A stretch of 22,611 nt of DNA, taken from NCBI GenBank assembly GCA_003555285.1, contig PWGH01000273.1, forward strand, positions 1-22,611, in the 5' to 3' direction. The stretch's first letter is position 1; the number at the start of each line of letters is the position of its first letter. The position numbers and the translations under genes are program-made. The notes under the pieces were generated by a model. The model saw only the letters and a program-made list of their open reading frames with translations, was not told the DNA's origin and did no database searches. Below, in pieces: positions 16,422-22,611 of the stretch. The stretch is from Thioalkalivibrio sp. (GTDB lineage Bacteria; Pseudomonadota; Gammaproteobacteria; Ectothiorhodospirales; Ectothiorhodospiraceae).

Positions 16422-17174
16422 ATGAACCCCAAGGACAACGCCACCCCCCTGTCGGCCTCCGACCGTGCCCGCCACCCCGGGCTCGCTCCGATCGACGATT
16501 CCGAGCTGACCCGGGAGAGCTGGAAGATCTTCCAGATCGTCGCCGAGTTCGTCGAGGGCTTCGAGCGCCTCGCCCGGATCAAGCCCTCGGTGAGCGTCTT
16601 CGGCTCGGCACGCATTCCACCCGGACATCCCGACTACGAACTCGCCGAGGCCATCGCGCGGCAGTTGTCGGACTCCGGCTTTGCCGTGGTCAGCGGCGGC
16701 GGTCCCGGCATCATGGAGGCCGCGAACAAGGGCGCCTTTGCCGGCAAGTCACCGAGCGTCGGGCTGAACATCCGGCTGCCGCACGAACAGCAGGCGAACC
16801 CCTATCAGGATATCCAACTGGGCTTTCGCCACTTCTTCGCCCGCAAGGTGATGTTCGTGAAATACGCCTCGGCCTATGTGGTGCTTCCGGGCGGCTTCGG
16901 CACGCTGGACGAACTCGCCGAAATCCTGACGCTGGTGCAGACCGGAAAATCCCGCCGCATCCCCATCGTGCTCGTCGGCAGCAGCTTCTGGGCCGGTCTG
17001 CTCGACTGGTTCGAGAACACCCTGGTCCAGCGCGGTACCGTCTCCCCGGAAGACCTGGATCTGTACACCCTGGTCGACACGCCCGAGGCCGTGGTGAATG
17101 TGATCTTCGAGTACTACGAAGCCCGCAGCTTCGAACCCTCGGCTGAGGAAAAACAGCGCCTGATGGAACTCTAG
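16422..17174 (+). CDS. LOG-family protein (TIGR00730-type nucleotide phosphoribohydrolase-like)
   Basis: A 250-aa cytoplasmic protein of the Lonely Guy / lysine-decarboxylase-like family. Characterised members remove ribose 5'-phosphate from nucleoside monophosphates, for example cytokinin nucleotides or AMP. The nucleotide-binding blocks are VSVFGSARI (57-65), VVSGGGPGIMEAANKGA (89-105) and the signature VVLPGGFGTLDELAEI (153-168). The N-terminal 50 residues (ELTRESWKIFQIVAEFVEGFE) match the longer bacterial subgroup. The chosen ATG at 16422 is where family-like sequence starts. There is no good Shine-Dalgarno sequence, and a promoter-like -10 ends just 6 nt upstream, so the message may be leaderless. 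The name lysine decarboxylase, common in databases, would be misleading. The actual substrate is unknown. Confidence 0.88.
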   Translation: MNPKDNATPLSASDRARHPGLAPIDDSELTRESWKIFQIVAEFVEGFERLARIKPSVSVFGSARIPPGHPDYELAEAIARQLSDSGFAVVSGGGPGIMEAANKGAFAGKSPSVGLNIRLPHEQQANPYQDIQLGFRHFFARKVMFVKYASAYVVLPGGFGTLDELAEILTLVQTGKSRRIPIVLVGSSFWAGLLDWFENTLVQRGTVSPEDLDLYTLVDTPEAVVNVIFEYYEARSFEPSAEEKQRLMEL

Positions 17175-17479
17175 GAAAGGCTGCCGGAACGCGGGGGGGT
17201 GGTCACAGGCCTGTCCCCACCGTCCCCCAACGCCAGGGTCCGGGCCAATCACGCCCCGAGTCCTCCGGGTGGCGAGGAACTACCCCTAGCCGGCCGACGG
17301 CGGCGCGGGTACCGTTAGGAGGGTGGTATCAAGGCCGTGCACACGCCGTTCCGCCCGCGGCACCGATCCCGGCCGGACCCGAAGCCCGCAACACCCCCGG
17401 TCAACGCCCCTTCACACAGCAGCCCGAACGTCACCGCAGGACACCGATGCCCGCGTGTCCCTCAACCCAGGACAGTCGA
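17175..17479. other. 305-bp gap after the LOG gene with a GC-rich stem-loop
   Basis: A G-rich and C-rich pair, GGGGG...CCCCC with GGTGG/CCACC and inner ACAGG/CCTGT (17193-17227), can form a long interrupted hairpin 18 nt after the LOG stop, but no T-run follows. The remaining sequence before the DUF2782 gene shows no clear promoter and no supported reading frame. Confidence 0.45.
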
Positions 17480-17875
17480 ATGCGATGGATAGTGTTCTTG
17501 ACCGTGCTGGCTTTGAGTCTCGCGACCGCGGCACAAAACGACCCATGGACTGAAGAATGGGTCGAGATCCCGCCGCCGCCGGAGATGCCGGAATCGGCCC
17601 CGCCGGCGCTCCTCGATATCCCGCCGCCCGTCGTCGACACCCGGGCCCGGGAACTCGGTCGGCTGGAAGAGGCCGATGTCATCCTGATCGAACGTCCGGA
17701 ACAGACCCTTCGTGAGTTCTGGCTGGCCGGCCACCTGTTCATGGTGGAGGTGATTCCACGCGTGGGCCTGCCGTACTACCTGCTCGACACGACCGGTGAT
17801 GGGATCCTGGACACGCGCCACCTGCGCTTGGGGCCCCACATCGTCGTGCCGCAATGGATCCTGCACCACTGGTGA
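17480..17875 (+). CDS. DUF2782 family small secreted protein
   Basis: A 131-aa exported protein of unknown function. The signal peptide is MRWIVFLTVLALSLATAAQ. A proline-rich spacer follows (WVEIPPPPEMPESAPPALLDIPPP), then a C-terminal domain of about 75 residues matching DUF2782 (PF11191). That domain shows VILIERPEQTLREFWLAGHLFMVEVIPRVG, PYYLLDTTGDGILDTRH and the ending VPQWILHHW. DUF2782 genes sit beside polA in pseudomonads, and polA is 1.4 kb away here. The ATG at 17480 has AGGA 7 nt upstream; the frame is open 11 codons further back, but without a signal-peptide start. The DGDGILD-like loop could bind a metal, though this is not established. Confidence 0.85.
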   Translation: MRWIVFLTVLALSLATAAQNDPWTEEWVEIPPPPEMPESAPPALLDIPPPVVDTRARELGRLEEADVILIERPEQTLREFWLAGHLFMVEVIPRVGLPYYLLDTTGDGILDTRHLRLGPHIVVPQWILHHW

Positions 17876-18017
17876 TCGGCACGGTTACCAGACCTTGCAC
17901 CAACCGATTGCAAACCGAACCGCCGAGCCGGGCCCGCCACACCTTCGCTCGCGCCTCCTCCGGCCGGCAGCCACGCCGGCACCGCTCGCGCGGGTGAAAT
18001 CACCAGCCTCCCCGTGA

Positions 18018-18034
18018 AGCACCGTTATGGTGCA
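18018..18034 (+). promoter_or_regulatory. NtrC-type operator, site 1
   Basis: AGCACCGTTATGGTGCA has perfect GCACC/GGTGC half-sites around 5 bp, matching the known NtrC consensus TGCACC-N5-GGTGCA. Its centre (18026) is 31 bp from that of site 2, about three helical turns, so both face the same side of the DNA. Confidence 0.85.
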
Positions 18035-18048
18035 TAATCACTGGAGAG

Positions 18049-18065
18049 CGCACCATTATGGTGCC
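18049..18065 (+). promoter_or_regulatory. NtrC-type operator, site 2
   Basis: CGCACCATTATGGTGCC has perfect GCACC/GGTGC half-sites around ATTAT. Paired with site 1, it resembles the two-site enhancer upstream of E. coli glnA, where the sites are also about three turns apart. Its centre (18057) is about 150 bp before the predicted start of transcription. Confidence 0.85.
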
Positions 18066-18181
18066 TTCCCCGATGCCCTGCCCGAGACCCGGTCCGATGC
18101 CGCGCTCGGTGCGAGGCCGCCACCGTTCGCGTCAGGGCGCCACCCGGTGCCAAAGGGCCTGCGGGCGGCGCCGGTACCGCC

Positions 18182-18200
18182 TTGGCGCGATTCCTGCTTT
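18182..18200 (+). promoter_or_regulatory. Sigma-54 (-24/-12) promoter of glnLG
   Basis: TTGGCGCGATTCCTGCTTT has GG (18184-18185) and GC (18196-18197) separated by exactly 10 bp. It matches TTGGCACG-N4-TTGCT at all but two consensus positions. Transcription should start near 18208, only about 3-4 nt before the glnL ATG. The two upstream NtrC-type sites provide the required enhancer. Confidence 0.75.
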
Positions 18201-18211
18201 GAGCCCATACG

Positions 18212-19290
18212 ATGAAAAAAAACCCTGAACGCCCCACCGCCAGCAACTTGGCGTCGCTGTGGCTGGACGAACTCGCGACGGCCGTGCTGGTCACCGACGG
18301 CGACCTGCATCTGGTCGCGATCAACAGCGCCGCCGAGGTGCTTCTGGGTCTCAGCCGGGATCGCGTGGTCGGTGGAGCACTGGGGCAATGGATCCGCCTG
18401 GATCGGTATCTGAGCCACCAGCTGCACCAGACGCTCGATCTCGATCAGTCCATCACCGTGCGGGCCCGGCACCTGCAACCCCTGCGCGCGCCGGAGGTCC
18501 TGGCCGACCTGGTGATCTCGCCACTGCACCATGCGGACACCAACGCGCGCCTGCTGCTGGAAATCACCGCACTCGATCGCCATCAGCGCATCAGCCGTGA
18601 GGACCAGCTGCGCCAGCAGCAGGCCATCAGCCGTGCCGTAACCCGCGGCCTGGCCCACGAGATCAAGAATCCGCTGGGCGGGCTGCGCGGAGCGGCGCAA
18701 CTGCTGGCCAGCGAACTCGAAGATCCCGCGTTGCACGATTACACCCGCATCATCATCCGCGAGGCCGACCGTCTGACCAATCTGGTCGACCGGATGCTGG
18801 GGCCGAACAACCTCCCTCAGCGCGAAGCCGTGAACGTGCACGAGGTGCTGGAACATGTGCGCGGCCTGGTCAGCGTGCAGCTGCCGCTGGGACTGCGCAT
18901 CAGCGCCAACTATGATCCGAGCATCCCGGAGATCCTGGGAGACCGGGACATGTTGGTCCAGGCGCTGCTGAACCTGGTTCAGAACGCCGTCCAGGCTCTG
19001 GGGGATCACGGCGAAATCCGCCTGATGTCCAGCATCCTGCGCCAGCACACGGTCTCCGGTCAGCGCCATCGCCTGGTGGCGCGCCTGCGCGTGCGCGACA
19101 ACGGCCCCGGTATCCCGGAAGAGATCCGAGAGCGCATCTTCTTTCCGATGGTCACCGGCAGGGCCTCCGGAACTGGTCTGGGGCTGCCGATCGCGCAGAG
19201 CCTGGCCCAGCTTAACAACGGCGTGATCGAGTGCAACTCCCGCCCGGGGTGCACCGACTTCGACCTGCTCCTGCCTCTGGAGAGCACACT

Positions 19291-19294
<4 letters not shown>
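18212..19294 (+). CDS. glnL: Nitrogen regulation sensor kinase NtrB (GlnL)
   Basis: Cytoplasmic histidine kinase/phosphatase that controls NtrC in response to PII protein and nitrogen status. It is 360 aa (E. coli 349). It has no membrane segment. An N-terminal PAS domain (about 12-125) contains LATAVLVTDGDLHLVAINSAAE. The phospho-acceptor is His149 (RGLAHEIKNPLGGLRGAAQLL). The ATPase domain has the N-box LLNLVQNAVQAL, RVRDNGPGIP, FFPMVTGRASGTGLGLPIAQ and a C-terminus ending LLPLEST. The ATG at 18212 lacks a Shine-Dalgarno sequence, but it is the first in-frame Met and gives a family-like N-terminus. The gene lies directly behind NtrC operators and a sigma-54 promoter, so autoregulation is likely. 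glnA, often upstream in enterics, is not here. It overlaps glnG by ATGA. Confidence 0.95.
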
Positions 19295-20718
<1,424 letters not shown>

Positions 20719-20721
<3 letters not shown>

Positions 20722-20905
20722 GCCCAGGCGACACCCCGGGGGGGAGGTGGAGCCCAGGCGACGCCCCCGCCCGGCTTGCGGGACGCGGTGAATACATCCC
20801 TGTAGCTTGACGGCCGCATCCGTGCGGCCGACACCCGCAAGCCGGGCGGGGGCATCGCCTGGGCTCATCTTTTTTTATGAAAGGGAAAGGGCAAGGGCAA
20901 AGGCC
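20719..20905 (-). repeat. Composite palindromic repeat, copy 1 (minus orientation)
   Basis: Near-perfect 33-bp arms (20750-20782 and 20834-20866, one G-T mismatch) enclose a 51-nt loop with an inner hairpin CGGCCGCA-TCCG-TGCGGCCG (20811-20830). The core 20778-20838 matches copy 2 (22546-22607) in the opposite orientation: 56 of 62 aligned columns are identical, with five substitutions and one indel. An ATAAAAAAA block (minus strand, 20878-20870) and a degenerate CCCTTG-type run (20879-20905) follow. GAGCCCAGGCGAC also occurs as a direct repeat at 20720-20732 and 20750-20762. The first of these starts within the glnG stop codon. Confidence 0.85.
20750..20876 (+). terminator. Large palindromic terminator of glnLG
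   Basis: Read on the plus strand, the 33-bp inverted repeat of copy 1 ends at 20866 and is followed within 4 nt by seven Ts (20870-20876). That is a rho-independent terminator arrangement with an unusually long stem and large loop, directly behind glnG. Confidence 0.65.
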
Positions 20906-20968
20906 CCTACGCCGTGATCATTCCTTTGCTGGGTCGATCGGTAACGCTTTGGCGGGAGCGGTGGATGT

Positions 20969-21949
20969 TCAGACGGGTGGGGGGACGTCGCAGGCGGAGG
21001 GGAACCCGTGCAGGCGCAGGCTGCCGGTCAGGTCGCGCACGTGGGCGATGCGGTGGCGGTCGAGGTAGTCGCCGATGCCGGCGAGGATCTTCGGCAGGCA
21101 GAGCGGATCGTAGAACAGGCCGGTCCCGACGCCCACAGCGCTGGCGCCGGCGATCAGGAACTCGAGCGCATCGTGCGCGTTCACCACACCGCCCTGACCG
21201 ATGATCGGGATGCGGTGCGGGCCCGCGACCTGGTAGACCTGCTGCACCTTCAGCAGCGCAATGGGCTTGATCGCCGGGCCCGACAGGCCGCCCTGGTTGT
21301 TGCCGATCACCGCCTCCCGACGCTCGATGTCGACGGCCATGCCCATCAGCGTGTTGATCACCGCAAAGGCGTCGGTGCCGGCCTCGATGCAGCGCCGCGC
21401 GTTCTCGGCGATGTCGGTCTGGTTCGGCGAGAGCTTGGTGATGATCGGCTTGGTCGTGACCGCGCGGCAGGCGGCGACCACGCGCGCGGACATGTCCGGG
21501 TCGTTGCCGAAGGCCACGCCGCCTTCCTTCACGTTCGGACACGAGATATTGATCTCGATCGCGTCGATCGGGGAATCGTCGAAGCGCCGGGTCACGGCGA
21601 TGTATTCCTCGATCGTGGAGCCGGAAACGTTCGCGATGAAGCGGGTTTCCGTGAAGTCCAGCGTGGGCAGGATGCCGTCCACCACGTGGTCGACGCCGGG
21701 GTTCTGCAGCCCGATCGCGTTCAACATTCCGTCCGGCGTTTCGTAGACCCGGTGTGGCTGGTTGCCCAGGCGCTGCGCACCGGTGGTGCCCTTCAGGCAG
21801 ATCGCGCCGGCATCGCGGTTGGAAAACCCCGCGACCCGCGTATATTCCTCACCGAAGCCGACACACCCCGACAGCAGCACCAGCGGGGTGGCGAAGGACA
21901 GGCCGCAGAAATCGATCTGCAGCCGGGGATCAACAGGACCTTCAACCAT
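20969..21949 (-). CDS. Dihydroorotate dehydrogenase, class 1B catalytic subunit
   Basis: Cytoplasmic FMN enzyme oxidising dihydroorotate to orotate in pyrimidine synthesis, 326 aa. The sequence closely follows the PyrDB pattern: SGCVGFGEEY (28-36), LKGTTGAQRLGNQ, ETPDGMLNAIGLQNPG (70-85), FIANVSGS, NISCPNVKEGG with the class 1 catalytic Cys137, TKLSPN, INTLMGM, GGLSGPAIKP and PIIGQGG. Class 1B enzymes normally work with PyrK, an Fe-S/FAD subunit using NAD; no pyrK is adjacent. Many gammaproteobacteria instead carry a membrane class 2 PyrD, so this copy may be acquired. The ATG at 21949 (GAGG 12 nt upstream) is preferred; ATGs at 21958 and 21961 are possible. The start overlaps the trmL start on the other strand. 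Confidence 0.9.
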   Translation of the reverse strand: MVEGPVDPRLQIDFCGLSFATPLVLLSGCVGFGEEYTRVAGFSNRDAGAICLKGTTGAQRLGNQPHRVYETPDGMLNAIGLQNPGVDHVVDGILPTLDFTETRFIANVSGSTIEEYIAVTRRFDDSPIDAIEINISCPNVKEGGVAFGNDPDMSARVVAACRAVTTKPIITKLSPNQTDIAENARRCIEAGTDAFAVINTLMGMAVDIERREAVIGNNQGGLSGPAIKPIALLKVQQVYQVAGPHRIPIIGQGGVVNAHDALEFLIAGASAVGVGTGLFYDPLCLPKILAGIGDYLDRHRIAHVRDLTGSLRLHGFPSACDVPPPV

Positions 21950-22412
21950 GTTGCACATCATCCTCTATGAACCGGAGATACCGCCCAATACCGGCAGCGT
22001 GATCCGTCTGGCGGCCAACACCGGCGCCCACCTGCACCTGATCCACCCGCTGGGCTTTAGTCTGGATGAGCAGCGCCTGCGCCGGGCCGGGCTCGATTAC
22101 CACGAATTTGCGCGGATCCAGGAGTATGGCAGCCTTGGGGCCTGTCTGGAATCGGTTGCCATCGGGCGTCTGTTTGCCCTGACCACTCGCGGCGCCGCCC
22201 GCTACGACCGCCCCCGCTTCGCCGACACCGACGCCTTCCTGTTCGGCCCCGAGACCCGCGGCCTGCCGGAGACCGTCCTGGCCACGCTGCCGCCCGAGCA
22301 GCGCCTGCGCCTGCCGATGCGCCCGGACAGCCGCAGCCTGAACCTCGCCAACGCCGTCGCCGCGGTGATCTACGAGGCGTGGCGCCAACTCGACTTCCCC
22401 GGCGGCACCTGA
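21948..22412 (+). CDS. trmL: tRNA (cytidine/uridine(34)-2'-O)-methyltransferase TrmL
   Basis: A 154-aa SPOUT-class methyltransferase that modifies the wobble base of tRNA-Leu isoacceptors using S-adenosylmethionine. It has the normal compact length. Motif 1 is EPEIPPNTGSVIRLAANTGAHLHLI (8-32). Motif 2 is LFGPETRGLP (98-107), and motif 3 is the trefoil-knot segment LRLPMRPDSRSLNLANAVAAVIYEAWRQ (120-147). The ATG at 21948 has AGGA 9 nt upstream, within the pyrD coding region. The family start MLHIILYEPEIPPNTG fits well, and the upstream open frame is only the pyrD antisense. It is transcribed away from pyrD with the two start codons overlapping at CATG. Confidence 0.94.
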   Translation: MLHIILYEPEIPPNTGSVIRLAANTGAHLHLIHPLGFSLDEQRLRRAGLDYHEFARIQEYGSLGACLESVAIGRLFALTTRGAARYDRPRFADTDAFLFGPETRGLPETVLATLPPEQRLRLPMRPDSRSLNLANAVAAVIYEAWRQLDFPGGT

Positions 22413-22453
22413 CCCCGCCCGTACCCCGCACGAGCCGGGGCCCCGACCGCATG

Positions 22454-22498
22454 CCCTTGCCCTCCCTTGCCCTTGCCCTTGCCCTTGCCCTTGCCCTT
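22454..22498 (+). repeat. TGCCCT hexanucleotide microsatellite
   Basis: Five perfect CCCTTG units run from 22464 to 22493, with degenerate units on both sides (22454-22463 and CCCTTA at 22494). It lies 41 bp after the trmL stop. Such tracts are prone to slippage, so copy number may vary between strains. A degenerate version stands on the far side of pyrD at 20879-20905. Confidence 0.85.
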
Positions 22499-22504
22499 AC
22501 ACCA

Positions 22505-22611
22505 ATAAAAAAACGGTGAACCCCGTGCAGGCGGGGCTCGGGCGCGCGGGTGTCGGCCGCAGGGAAGCGGCCGTGAAGCCTACAGGGACGTATTCACGGC
22601 GTCCCGCGCGC
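22505..22611 (+). repeat. Composite palindromic repeat, copy 2 (plus orientation, cut by window end)
   Basis: ATAAAAAAA (22505-22513) is followed after 32 nt by the conserved core 22546-22607, which matches copy 1 in inverse orientation. GCGCGCGGG (22542-22550) pairs perfectly with CCCGCGCGC (22603-22611), and the right arm is then lost at the window end. The inner hairpin CGGCCGC-AGGGAA-GCGGCCG is conserved. The left arm sequence differs from that of copy 1. Confidence 0.8.

Larger units (their letters stand above)
17876..18211. other. 336-bp control region upstream of glnL
   Basis: This gap holds two NtrC-type operators and a sigma-54 promoter, described separately. No gene fits here. An apparent GGCAC...TTGC pair at about 17879-17899 has the wrong spacing for sigma-54. 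Confidence 0.7.

Noticed and set aside
16122..16628. N-terminal extension of polA in the open frame
   Set aside because: The extra residues overlap the divergent LOG gene and its promoter and have no polymerase similarity; the family start is the Met at 16121.
17876..17900. GGCAC...TTGCA pair resembling a sigma-54 promoter
   Set aside because: The distance between GG and GC is too long; sigma-54 requires GG-N10-GC, which the site at 18182-18200 satisfies.
22514..22541. CRISPR-repeat-like short palindrome (CCCCG-N6-CGGGG)
   Set aside because: Single copy with no repeat-spacer periodicity and no cas gene. It is better explained as the arm of composite repeat copy 2.

Overview
The window looks like chromosome from a GC-rich gammaproteobacterium, most likely of the Chromatiales/Ectothiorhodospiraceae type. 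The evidence is a GC-rich sequence, a glnL-glnG pair under an NtrC/sigma-54 style control region, the engB / cytochrome c4 / dsbA / EEP-phosphatase neighbourhood known from gammaproteobacteria such as Pseudomonas, and a DUF2782 gene near polA. The genus is an inference; no rRNA or other marker settles it. I found no tRNA, rRNA, CRISPR array or intact transposase.

Layout. (1) 1-908: a PfkB-type sugar kinase, cut by the window start. (2) 1392-6976: a three-gene operon of TonB-dependent outer-membrane receptor, periplasmic TrpX-like binding protein and hybrid sensor kinase, with no ABC permease or ATPase. This looks like a cross-envelope sensing line rather than an importer. (3) 6980-9437 (minus): EEP-family phosphatase, dsbA (CPHC) and dihaem cytochrome c4, with engB divergent at 9591-10247. 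(4) 10360-16121 (minus): DUF2254 membrane protein, SCO-type copper chaperone, an unrecognised membrane-anchored protein translationally coupled to polA, and polA. A run of four stem-loops ending in a T-run lies between the SCO and DUF2254 genes. (5) 16422-17875 (plus): a LOG-family protein and a DUF2782 protein. (6) 18018-20721: two NtrC-type operators 31 bp apart, a GG-N10-GC sigma-54 promoter and the overlapping glnL-glnG pair, closed by a very large palindromic terminator. (7) 20969-22412: class 1B dihydroorotate dehydrogenase (minus) and trmL (plus), head to head with overlapping start codons.

The most unusual structural observation is that the pyrD/trmL pair is flanked by two inverted copies of one composite repeat. 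Each copy has a TGCCCT-type microsatellite, an ATAAAAAAA block, a palindromic arm of different sequence in each copy, and a conserved core of about 61 nt. The second copy runs off the window end, which gives a precise prediction for the next bases. The most interesting candidate system is the receptor / binding protein / hybrid kinase cassette. The most confidently readable regulation is the NtrC/sigma-54 control region of glnLG, whose predicted transcription start falls only about 3-4 nt before the glnL ATG.
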